Shown here in pieces: positions 1-5,757 of a stretch of DNA of 11,883 nucleotides. Made by a program: the position numbers and the translations under genes. The notes under the pieces were generated by a model that was given only the letters and a program-made list of their open reading frames with translations, was not told where the DNA came from and made no database searches. The DNA is from CAZVPF01 sp964628195 (GTDB lineage Bacteria; Planctomycetota; Phycisphaerae; Sedimentisphaerales; Anaerohalosphaeraceae). The DNA lies in contig CAZVPF010000068.1 in assembly GCA_964628195.1 (NCBI GenBank), positions 1 through 11,883 on the forward strand, given 5' to 3'. The first letter of the stretch is position 1. Every line of letters starts with the position of its first letter.

Positions 1-2
1 GC

Positions 3-167
3 TTACGTCACACCTTCGGGACCATGCTCGCCCTGAGCGGTACACACCCTAAAGTAGCCCAGCAGCTCATGCGTCATAAGAAAATCGAGATGACCATGAA
101 CATTTACACCCACATCTCCCACGAACAAACCCGCGAGGCAATTGATAAACTGCCGAAGTTTGGGTAA
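3..167 (+). CDS. Tyrosine recombinase/integrase, C-terminal end only (5' partial)
   Basis: The reading frame enters from the left edge and gives 54 residues of the C-terminal catalytic part of a phage-type (tyrosine) recombinase. It opens with LRHTFGT, the box II Arg in the usual H-x-x-R context, whose His would lie just outside the window. Then comes QQLMRHKKIEMTMNIYTH, with the third-box His (MRHK) and the nucleophilic Tyr (NIYTH) at the normal spacing. A short tail ends at TAA. This family cuts and rejoins DNA at specific sites through a covalent 3'-phosphotyrosine. Whether the rest of the gene is intact cannot be seen. Its frame is richer in GC than the intergenic DNA that follows, and it is separated from the sugar genes by about 200 bp of regulatory DNA. 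It could mark the end of an integrated element or simply be a chromosomal integrase-like gene; no attachment repeat is visible. Confidence 0.87.
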   Translation, partial: LRHTFGTMLALSGTHPKVAQQLMRHKKIEMTMNIYTHISHEQTREAIDKLPKFG

Positions 168-229
168 GAATATATGGGCAAGGTTCAAAATACAGCGTCA
201 AGGCTGACATATAATTGTTTCCTTTAGAA

Positions 230-254
230 TTATTGTTTTAGAACATAACAATAA
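230..254. repeat. Perfect 8-bp inverted repeat, 9-nt spacer
   Basis: TTATTGTT at 230-237 and its exact reverse complement AACAATAA at 247-254 flank nine bases. The arms are AT-rich with no T-tract on the plus strand, so this is a poor terminator and more like a protein-binding dyad. A perfect TATAAT lies at 210-215 with no recognisable -35 at 16-18 bp. If that is a promoter, the dyad would sit just past its start site, where a repressor could act. Confidence 0.45.
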
Positions 255-260
255 AGAAAA

Positions 261-272
261 AAACACGTGTTT
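261..272. repeat. 12-bp perfect palindrome AAACACGTGTTT
   Basis: A fully self-complementary 12-mer centred on CACGTG ends 12 bp before the first half-site of the direct-repeat operator (285). Its position upstream of an activator-type site and promoter suggests a possible second transcription-factor site, but I recognise no regulator for it and no second copy in the window. Confidence 0.35.
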
Positions 273-284
273 AATATATGCTGC

Positions 285-315
285 GCAAAATGGCAGTAAA
301 TACATGCAAAATGGC
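285..315 (+). promoter_or_regulatory. Operator 1: 21-bp-period direct repeat, predicted XylR-type site
   Basis: Two identical decamers, GCAAAATGGC at 285-294 and 306-315, start exactly 21 bp apart (two helical turns), in direct orientation. This is the architecture expected for an AraC-type DNA-binding domain with two helix-turn-helices per monomer. The same block recurs at 5632-5662 next to the XylR-type regulator gene; the surrounding 38 bp (282-319 versus 5629-5666) match at 31 positions. The site ends one base before a weak -35 element (317-322), the usual place for an activator touching sigma. Binding by the gene at 4371-5549 is an inference from co-location. Confidence 0.75.
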
Positions 316-316
316 C

Positions 317-345
317 TTGTTGAATTGCATAAAAATACGTACATT
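317..345 (+). promoter_or_regulatory. Weak sigma70-like promoter driving the 377-4368 gene set
   Basis: TTGTTG at 317-322 and TACATT at 340-345 are separated by 17 bp. Each is a poor match to consensus (about 3/6 and 4/6), as expected for an activator-dependent promoter. The elements occupy the same offsets from operator 1 as the stronger TTGGCT/TATAAT pair does from operator 2. A start near 352 would leave a leader of about 25 nt before the ATG at 377. Confidence 0.5.
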
Positions 346-376
346 AGAACTACTGGATTTGTTAAGAGGTATAAAG

Positions 377-769
377 ATGAAGAAGAAAAAATCGTTTATT
401 GTAATCGCTTTTTGTTTGATTATTATTGTAATCGTTACTTTGTTATCATTTTCTGATAACCCAAGGAAGATTCCGGACTTTGAAGGTCGGTCAATTTGGG
501 TCAAATGTACAGAAGGTCAATGTGGCGCAACTTACCAAATGGAACTTAATCAATATTTTGAGGAACTTAAGACAAAGCAGAAAACCTGGGCTGGCTTTGG
601 CACACCTGGTCTCACCTGTGAAAAATGTGGTAATGACAGTGCATACAGAGCTATAAAATGTGAAAAGTGCGGCACGATTTTCAGACGAGTTGCGGGTCGA
701 GGCACTTTTGCTGACAGATGTCCCGAATGCGGATTCAGCAAAACGCAAGAAGATATAAGCAGACGATGA
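377..769 (+). CDS. Membrane-anchored zinc-ribbon protein of unknown function
   Basis: This 130-residue protein has a short basic N-terminus (MKKKK), one hydrophobic segment at about residues 6-25, and a soluble domain rich in paired cysteines: C44/C49, C81/C84, C95/C98 and C115/C118. The repeated CEKCG and CPECG pairs are typical zinc-ribbon knuckles, enough for two metal sites. The basic start followed by a single transmembrane helix predicts an anchor with the cysteine domain outside the membrane. I chose ATG 377 because AAGAGG (364-369) lies 7 bp upstream. The frame is open back to an ATG at 278, but that would run through the operator and promoter. It is first in the operon, and its stop falls in an ATGA (766-769) just before the pseudopilin gene. 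Its role is unknown; a helper for pilin assembly or folding is a guess from adjacency. Confidence 0.75.
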   Translation: MKKKKSFIVIAFCLIIIVIVTLLSFSDNPRKIPDFEGRSIWVKCTEGQCGATYQMELNQYFEELKTKQKTWAGFGTPGLTCEKCGNDSAYRAIKCEKCGTIFRRVAGRGTFADRCPECGFSKTQEDISRR

Positions 770-816
770 AACAATATTTTTACGGAAAGTTAAACAATAG
801 TCTAAGGGGATTAGCT

Positions 817-1617
817 GTGAAAAAAAGAGGTTTTACTTTAATAGAATTATTAGTTGTCATTTCAATCATAGGACTGCTTTTGTCAATTCTTTTGCCTTCA
901 TTGCGCCAAGCCAAAGAGCAGGCGAAGAGGACTGTTTGTATGGCCAATCTGAAACAATGGGGAACAGTTTTTCACATGTATGCTGATGAAAATAAATATC
1001 GTTTCCCTCCCGGCTGGATGACGGGTCCTGGCATCACAATGCAGGAAGAGTATTTGTGGCCTGAAGCTCTCCGCAATTATTATGGCGACAGCGGTAATTT
1101 CCGACTTTGCCCCAATGCAACCAAGCCTGTCACTCAAGTTGTTAACACAGGGTTTGTTTTCGCGAAAGCTCCGAATCAGGCATGGGGTGTATTTTCCGAA
1201 AACAATTGGGGAGGGACTCCGGGTGATTATGGAAGTTATGGTATAAATGGATTCATCAGTAATCCGTTACCAGAATCACAATCTTTTGCATATATGGAAA
1301 AAGATCCTTACTGGAGGAAATCGGATATTTCACAAGCCGATAAAATTCCGCTTATGATTGACGCTCGCTGGCTGGGAGTTTACGGAACCGATTCAGGAGG
1401 CTCGTTAATGCCTGAATTTCCTGAAGAGGTTTGGCTTACAGATTTAGGGGATATAGACCGCTGTCTCATTTACAGGCATGGAAGAGGAGTAAATTATGTT
1501 GCTGTGGACTCTTCAGTAAAAAATGCCAACAAACTTAAGGACCTGTATTATCTGAAATGGCATCGTGGTTATCAATGTCGGCTTCAAGACGCAGACTTTT
1601 ATGATTGGCTTAGATAG
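817..1617 (+). CDS. Type II secretion/type IV pilus-like pseudopilin
   Basis: This protein of about 266 residues begins with the class III prepilin signal KKRGFTLIELLVVISIIGLL. The prepilin peptidase would cut between G5 and F6, giving an N-methylated Phe and the conserved Glu at mature position 5 (E10). A hydrophobic stalk follows to about residue 27. The globular part carries the planctomycete pattern CMANLKQWG..F.MYADEN (41-59) and a C-terminal RHGRGVNYVAVDSSV stretch with His, nine residues, then Asp (H221 to D231), a variant of the H-X9-DG motif. These proteins assemble into short pseudopili or surface fibres. GTG 817 is chosen because AAGGGGA (804-810) lies 6 bp upstream and the signal then has the normal short leader. 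An ATG at 766 overlapping the upstream stop would add 17 residues. It follows the zinc-ribbon gene in the same operon, so it should respond to the same sugar-responsive operator. Confidence 0.85.
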   Translation: MKKRGFTLIELLVVISIIGLLLSILLPSLRQAKEQAKRTVCMANLKQWGTVFHMYADENKYRFPPGWMTGPGITMQEEYLWPEALRNYYGDSGNFRLCPNATKPVTQVVNTGFVFAKAPNQAWGVFSENNWGGTPGDYGSYGINGFISNPLPESQSFAYMEKDPYWRKSDISQADKIPLMIDARWLGVYGTDSGGSLMPEFPEEVWLTDLGDIDRCLIYRHGRGVNYVAVDSSVKNANKLKDLYYLKWHRGYQCRLQDADFYDWLR

Positions 1618-1698
1618 CGTTTGCGTTTCCGTCTATTCTGACTTTCTACTAAAGCTCTTTAATAAGTTAAAATATTGCTACAGATTAAGGGTGACAAT

Positions 1699-1715
1699 TG
1701 CCGCATTTTGCGGCA
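1699..1715. repeat. 17-bp perfect hairpin/palindrome upstream of the symporter relic
   Basis: TGCCGCA at 1699-1705 and TGCGGCA at 1709-1715 form seven-base arms around TTT. No T-run follows, so it is not a classical terminator. A perfect TATAAT at 1739-1744 lies 24 bp downstream, without a -35 at normal distance. Plausible roles are an operator for an internal promoter, an mRNA processing or stability hairpin between the pseudopilin and transporter cistrons, or chance. The remaining DNA between 1618 and 1768 shows nothing else I can name. Confidence 0.35.
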
Positions 1716-1768
1716 TCGAGTTGATTGTGTATTATTCGTATAATATATTTAGAGGGATAATATCAATA

Positions 1769-2109
1769 ATGACTTTATCTTGGATCGATTTATTGGTGGT
1801 TGTTGCCTGTGTTGTTTTGGTTGTATTGATTTGTATAAAGATGACCAAGGATGCCAGTGCCGGTAGAGAAGATTTTTTTGTCAGGTTAAAACTTAAAATG
1901 GCGGCTTCAACTTTTGCTTCGGATACGCCATTATTCGTTACCAACTTAGTCAGAAGTTATGAAGTGGGCTGTGCTTGGATAAAGTAACCCTCAGTTTGCC
2001 GTCGGAAGTCGAAGTGATCGGCCTTTCGATGTCAATCTCTGTTCTGGTTACCCTTGTTATTCTGACCAATTATTGCACAAGAAATTATTTAGGCGACAAA
2101 TGGAAATAA
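1769..2109 (+). pseudogene. Remnant of a sodium:solute symporter (SSS) gene, internally deleted and frameshifted
   Basis: Two pieces of one transporter survive. From ATG 1769, after AGAGGGA (1750-1756), the frame gives MTLSWIDLLVVVACVVLVVL, a charged loop ending DASAGREDFFV, then MAASTFASDTPLFVTNLVRS, which is the start of a sodium:solute symporter. The expected GRSLPWW-type stretch between FFV and the second helix is missing. This frame stops at 1985-1987. A different frame from about 1975 to 2109 then reads LSLPSEVEVIGLSMSISVLV, looking like the last transmembrane helix and tail of the same family. Such proteins are normally about 500-600 residues; here roughly 110 codons remain. The tail still overlaps the next gene's ATG (2100) by 10 bp, as in an ancestral operon. 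It could not make a working transporter. Transport may be supplied by the intact symporter at 10894. The family call rests on remembered family motifs. Confidence 0.7.
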
Positions 2110-3188
2110 ATAGAATTATAGATTTATATAAGAAGAGAGAATCACAGCGTCATCAAAATATGATGAATTTCTATTACGGTGACCGCGATTTTCTTGTTGT
2201 CCAGAGGTCAAATTTGAAGATATTTGGCCCCTGCAATAGTGTAGATATGATAGTGGGAAATAATTTGTCATATATTGAAGGCTGTCTTCAAAATGACTTC
2301 ACGGATGATCTGCCATTTTTAGAGCCCTGGGTCGGAGTGGGTGTTTATGCCAACGCCTTTGGCTGTGATTACATTTGGAGCGATAATGAGGCACCTCAGA
2401 CAACATATAAGTATCATAAAGTTGAAGAGGTTAAGGAAATTGAGCAACCCGACTGGCGAAAGAGCCCGGTGATGCAAATGGTTATTGACTGCATAGACGC
2501 TCTTAAAGAAAAAACAAACAGCGAGATACCGTTAGTGCTTACTGATACTCAGTCACCTTTTGATACGGCTACATTGGTATTGGATGCGTGTGAGTTTTTT
2601 ATGGCATGTCACTCCCAAGAGGATATTATTTTTGATTTTATGGAAATAATTACAGATCTCGTAATTGAGTTTACAAAGGTTCAGATAGAACATATCGGGG
2701 AAGAACTGCTGGCCCGTCCTGGGCATAATTTGATTTCTTGCAGAGGATTTGAAGGCATAGCTATATCCGAAGATAATTTCGCGGTTTCGTCTCCGAGTAT
2801 TAACAAAAAGGTTGCGTTCCGGTTCAATCAGAAACTGATTGATGAATTCGGCGGCGTTGGTGTTCATTCCTGCGGCCGATGGACTGAGACGATGAAACTC
2901 TTGAGTAGCAATACAGGAGTGAAAAGCATTGATTGTGCTTTAGGCAGAGAAACAGATCCGACGCCGAATGACCCTGTAGAAGTTAGAAATGCTCTTAAGG
3001 ATTCTAAGATAATAGCCAAAGTAAGAGTTGGAAATAGAATTAAAGAGATAGAGGTTTTACTTAATAAATTTATTGATCCAAATATGAAAGTTGTTGTTGA
3101 GTTGGATTACGACCCCAACTTTGCCGAGCTTAATTATAAACGGGTAAAAGAGCAGTTGTTTCGCTTGTATCAGTCTAAAGTAAAATAA
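2100..3188 (+). CDS. UroD/MtaA-fold protein (uroporphyrinogen decarboxylase-like superfamily), copy A
   Basis: This 362-residue protein is distantly related to the uroporphyrinogen decarboxylase / methylcobalamin:CoM methyltransferase superfamily. The best landmark is GVGVHSCGRWTETM, with H256-S-C258 at the place of the H-x-C zinc ligands of MtaA-type methyltransferases. PLVLTDTQSPFDTA (about 145-157) fits the central barrel strand. The third ligand, a Cys near the C-terminus, is not evident: the tail reads VVVELDYDPNF (331-341). A true haem-pathway UroD is unlikely given the context. Known relatives act in methyl transfer, but the reaction here is not assignable. ATG 2100 is preferred because it overlaps the relic transporter's stop in the common operon manner and is preceded by AGGCG (2091-2095); an upstream in-frame ATG at 2073 lies within the relic's codons. 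It sits between a sugar-transporter relic and GH130, so a role in sugar handling is inferred. Confidence 0.75.
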   Translation: MEINRIIDLYKKRESQRHQNMMNFYYGDRDFLVVQRSNLKIFGPCNSVDMIVGNNLSYIEGCLQNDFTDDLPFLEPWVGVGVYANAFGCDYIWSDNEAPQTTYKYHKVEEVKEIEQPDWRKSPVMQMVIDCIDALKEKTNSEIPLVLTDTQSPFDTATLVLDACEFFMACHSQEDIIFDFMEIITDLVIEFTKVQIEHIGEELLARPGHNLISCRGFEGIAISEDNFAVSSPSINKKVAFRFNQKLIDEFGGVGVHSCGRWTETMKLLSSNTGVKSIDCALGRETDPTPNDPVEVRNALKDSKIIAKVRVGNRIKEIEVLLNKFIDPNMKVVVELDYDPNFAELNYKRVKEQLFRLYQSKVK

Positions 3189-3309
3189 CTTTTTAGCAGG
3201 ATTTCTATGGAATGGTTATGTTTAGTTTTGGCAAAAACATATCCCATGCAGGGTGAATGTTTTCATGGATGTTTAATCTATGTTAATTTGAGATAATTAT
3301 GAGGTAAAA

Positions 3310-4368
3310 ATGGGAAACACAACGCAAACATTTAAGAATCGCGAAAAGAATAATTCGGTACCGTATATAAAGGAAATTTCTCGCATAACACAGATACAGC
3401 GTTCTGCAGCATCAATGAAAGATGCAACTAAAATATTTACACGCTATAAAGGCGGCCCACTGCTAAGCATAAAGGATTTCCCCGGCAAGGCTCAGATATA
3501 CAATCCCGCTCCTGCCCAGGTTGGCGATGAAACCATTCTACTGGTTTCTGTTGTTGAGCATGCAGCCAACCAGGGGTTTGGACGAGATGTGGGCCAAACA
3601 CGAGTGGCTCGTTCTAAAGATGGTATAAATTTTAAACTATCAGATGAAGATTTCATTCATTGCCAGGATGTCGGCGAGCCATGGGATCGCTACCATCACT
3701 TCATTGACAATCGTGTCACTAAAATAGATAACTGGTACTATATAATTACTCCTGTAATGGTAAATGGTTACGACTCACCGGTAGGCATGCTCGGACGCAC
3801 CAAAGATTTTAACAGTTACGAAAGGATTGATATTATAACACAGCCGAAAAACCGAGGCGCTTCTCTATTCCCGGAAAAGATTAACGGTAAATATTATAAA
3901 TTGGACCGCCCCGGCGGCGGAGATGGCAGTGGAGGCGATATCTGGATAAGCGCTTCTACAGATCTCGTTCACTGGGGTGAATTCAGGCCGGTACTTGCAG
4001 CAGGCTATCGTTTTTGGAATGTGCAGAAAATAGGCCCAACCCCGCCAATTAAGACTGATAAAGGCTGGCTTGACATCATTCACGGTGTCTTCAACCCAGC
4101 CGGGGGAACATACTATTATATTGGTGCGATGCTGCTCGATCTTAACGAACCATGGAAGGTGATAGGAAAGACTAATAGTTACCTTATGATGCCCGAAGAG
4201 CCATGGGAGAGGCATGGTAACTGTGATAACACAATTTTCCCCTGTGGTGCTATTGCCGATTATCAAACAGACCAGATTCGCCTTTACTACGGCGCTTGTG
4301 ATTTTGCCATCTGTCTTGCCACGGGAAACCTGAGCCAGGTTGTGGAGGCTTGTATAAAAGAATTATAG
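3310..4368 (+). CDS. GH130-type glycoside phosphorylase/hydrolase (beta-mannoside family)
   Basis: This 352-residue protein has the five-bladed propeller hallmarks of GH130, enzymes that phosphorolyse or hydrolyse beta-mannosides in the cytoplasm. Visible blocks in order are YNPAPAQVGDETILLV (64-79), RVARSKDGINF (98-108), DNRVTKIDNWYYI (133-145), RGASLFPEKINGKYYKLDRP (182-201), DIWISASTDLVHWGE (210-224), IGPTPPIKTDKGWLDIIHG (241-259) and FPCGAI..D.IRLYYGACD (310-331). D133 aligns with the general-acid Asp of the usual E-D-P-R stretch, but here the context is I-D-N-R. No signal peptide is seen. The first 35 or so residues precede the normal domain start; ATG 3310 is supported by GAGGT at 3301-3305. 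Phosphorylase versus hydrolase and the exact linkage cannot be settled by eye. The 121 bp upstream (3189-3309) shows no convincing promoter, so it is probably read from upstream. Its end lies 2 bp from the convergent regulator's stop. Confidence 0.85.
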   Translation: MGNTTQTFKNREKNNSVPYIKEISRITQIQRSAASMKDATKIFTRYKGGPLLSIKDFPGKAQIYNPAPAQVGDETILLVSVVEHAANQGFGRDVGQTRVARSKDGINFKLSDEDFIHCQDVGEPWDRYHHFIDNRVTKIDNWYYIITPVMVNGYDSPVGMLGRTKDFNSYERIDIITQPKNRGASLFPEKINGKYYKLDRPGGGDGSGGDIWISASTDLVHWGEFRPVLAAGYRFWNVQKIGPTPPIKTDKGWLDIIHGVFNPAGGTYYYIGAMLLDLNEPWKVIGKTNSYLMMPEEPWERHGNCDNTIFPCGAIADYQTDQIRLYYGACDFAICLATGNLSQVVEACIKEL

Positions 4369-4370
4369 CT

Positions 4371-5549
4371 TTATGTGCTTTGTTTAATACGATACTCTCT
4401 TGGACTCATGCCGGTTTCTTTTCTAAAGGTTCGCGCAAGATGTTCACTATTAAAAGAGCCAAGAGCTGCAGCGATTTTATATACAGGCATGTTCGTTTCA
4501 CGCAGCATTTTTGAAATACGTTCAATACAGACTCGCTTAATCTCATTACTGATAGTTCTATGGATGGTCTTTTTAAAGCGCTGCTCCAATGCCCTGCGTG
4601 CCAGGGTTGTCTGGTCAACAACTTCATCAACAGAGGTATTAAGTTTAGCATTTATTCTTATAAATCTGATTGCCTTTGCAACTTCATTATCTTCAATGGC
4701 AAGTATATCTGATGACTGTCTTGTTACAACGTGTGTGGGATGAACGGGTATTATTTTTAGTACAGCTCTCTTTTTTGTCATCATTTCATCAAGCAGTTTC
4801 GCAACTTTGTAACCGGCATCATATGAATCTAATGCAATACTTGACAAAGGAGGAGAAGTGGTGTCACAAATCAAATCATCGTTGTCTACTCCCAAAACTG
4901 CGACCTCTTCAGGTACCGAAAAATTAGCCAATCTGCAAGAATCTATTACCTGCTGTCCCCGAACATCATTACATGCCATTATCGCTGCAGGTTTGGGCAG
5001 GGACTCTAACCATTTACTGACTGCCGACCTTTCATCTCTTAACAAACTTCGGAAACGATTACTGGGCGGCTGGTAAATATCTACGTCAAACCCATTTCTT
5101 TGAATTGTTTGCCTGAAACTTTCACATCTCTGCTGCGACCAAAAGAAATTGTTAAACCCGCAAAACCCAAAATATTTGAAGCCAAGCCCAACTAAATGTT
5201 CAGCTGCCATATTTCCAATGCTTTCGTTGTCGTCCGCAAAATACGGTACTTTTTGATATTCAGGTTCTGTCAATATTCCCAAAACGGTCGGTACATTCAA
5301 CTCTAAAAGGTCTTGAGACTTTTTCGGATCAACATGTGCAATAATACCTTCCGGCTGCCAAGATTTCAGCTCATTTATAACCTTATTCCAAATGTTTCGA
5401 CCTTTTACATAAAATGGGTGGAACTTGCAGTCGAGCAGCCATGGGCCTCGAAGCAGTGAATACTTTGCGACTCCTCTTAACATATTTCTGTCATTGGAGG
5501 TGGTTGTCTCAAAAAACAATGCTACTTTGCGCATATTGTCCATAAACAT
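4371..5549 (-). CDS. XylR-type transcriptional regulator (sugar-binding domain + AraC HTH)
   Basis: This protein is 392 residues from the first ATG, the same length as E. coli XylR. Residues 7-285 form a LacI/periplasmic-binding-type sensor: VALFFETTTSNDRNMLRGVA (9-28), MACNDVRGQQVI (191-202), VPEEVAVLGVDNDDL (212-226) and SSPPLSS-like DTTSPPLSSI (229-238). Residues 290-390 form an AraC DNA-binding domain with two helix-turn-helices: TSVDEVVDQTTLARRALEQR (305-324), and VYKIAAALGSFNSEHLARTF (356-375) followed by GMSPREYR (380-387). Such proteins bind a sugar and then activate sugar-catabolic operons at direct repeats. No Shine-Dalgarno is well placed for the ATGs at 5549, 5543 or 5534; the upstream promoter favours a leaderless start at 5543, and family N-termini would also fit 5534. 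It lies between two matching direct-repeat operators, which are its predicted targets. The inducer is unknown, perhaps a mannoside given the adjacent GH130. Confidence 0.9.
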   Translation of the reverse strand: MFMDNMRKVALFFETTTSNDRNMLRGVAKYSLLRGPWLLDCKFHPFYVKGRNIWNKVINELKSWQPEGIIAHVDPKKSQDLLELNVPTVLGILTEPEYQKVPYFADDNESIGNMAAEHLVGLGFKYFGFCGFNNFFWSQQRCESFRQTIQRNGFDVDIYQPPSNRFRSLLRDERSAVSKWLESLPKPAAIMACNDVRGQQVIDSCRLANFSVPEEVAVLGVDNDDLICDTTSPPLSSIALDSYDAGYKVAKLLDEMMTKKRAVLKIIPVHPTHVVTRQSSDILAIEDNEVAKAIRFIRINAKLNTSVDEVVDQTTLARRALEQRFKKTIHRTISNEIKRVCIERISKMLRETNMPVYKIAAALGSFNSEHLARTFRKETGMSPREYRIKQST

Positions 5550-5578
5550 ATCATATAAAACATCGACCTTTGGGTCAA
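5550..5578 (-). promoter_or_regulatory. Promoter of the XylR-type gene
   Basis: On the minus strand, TTGACC (5578-5573) and TATGAT (5555-5550) are each 5/6 to consensus with a 17-bp spacer. The -10 ends immediately before the first in-frame ATG (5549), so a start at about 5543 would coincide with the A of the second in-frame ATG. That predicts a leaderless transcript. The operator at 5632-5662 lies 54 bp upstream of this -35, so autoregulation is possible but not implied. Confidence 0.55.
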
Positions 5579-5631
5579 GTTAATTCATGAAAATCAAATA
5601 AAGACAACTATAGTCGATTTTTCTTTGATGC

Positions 5632-5662
5632 GCAAAATGGCATTAAATTAACGTGATATGGC
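5632..5662 (+). promoter_or_regulatory. Operator 2: 21-bp-period direct repeat, predicted XylR-type site
   Basis: GCAAAATGGC at 5632-5641 is identical to the half-sites of operator 1. The second half-site, GTGATATGGC at 5653-5662, keeps the ATGGC core at exactly 21 bp. The longer block starting TGCGCAAAATGGCA (5629) and ending ATGGCCTTG (5658-5666) matches 282-319 at 31 of 38 positions. It lies between the divergent regulator and PEP-CTERM genes and abuts the -35 of the latter, consistent with activation from an AraC-type site. Confidence 0.77.
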
Positions 5663-5663
5663 C

Positions 5664-5692
5664 TTGGCTGCTTCTCGGTCGGGGACTATAAT
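5664..5692 (+). promoter_or_regulatory. Sigma70-like promoter of the PEP-CTERM gene
   Basis: TTGGCT (5664-5669, 4/6) and a perfect TATAAT (5687-5692) are separated by 17 bp, starting one base after operator 2. A start near 5699 leaves a leader of about 59 nt that contains GGAGG (5744-5748) 9 bp before ATG 5758. Confidence 0.7.
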
Positions 5693-5757
5693 TATGTAGT
5701 AATTAGTTATTTGTGAAGTATTATTAACATTAATCTTAAATTTGGAGGTTTGGTAAG

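Noticed and set aside
278..376. In-frame extension of the zinc-ribbon gene back to ATG 278
   Set aside because: It would translate the operator and promoter; ATG 377 has a proper ribosome site and gives a normal basic-plus-hydrophobic N-terminus.
1700..1714. Hairpin as an intrinsic terminator of the pseudopilin gene
   Set aside because: No T-run follows the stem and the loop is only three bases.
4375..5076. Rightward open frames opposite the XylR-type gene
   Set aside because: They are shadow frames of a well-supported regulator, without ribosome sites or recognisable domains.
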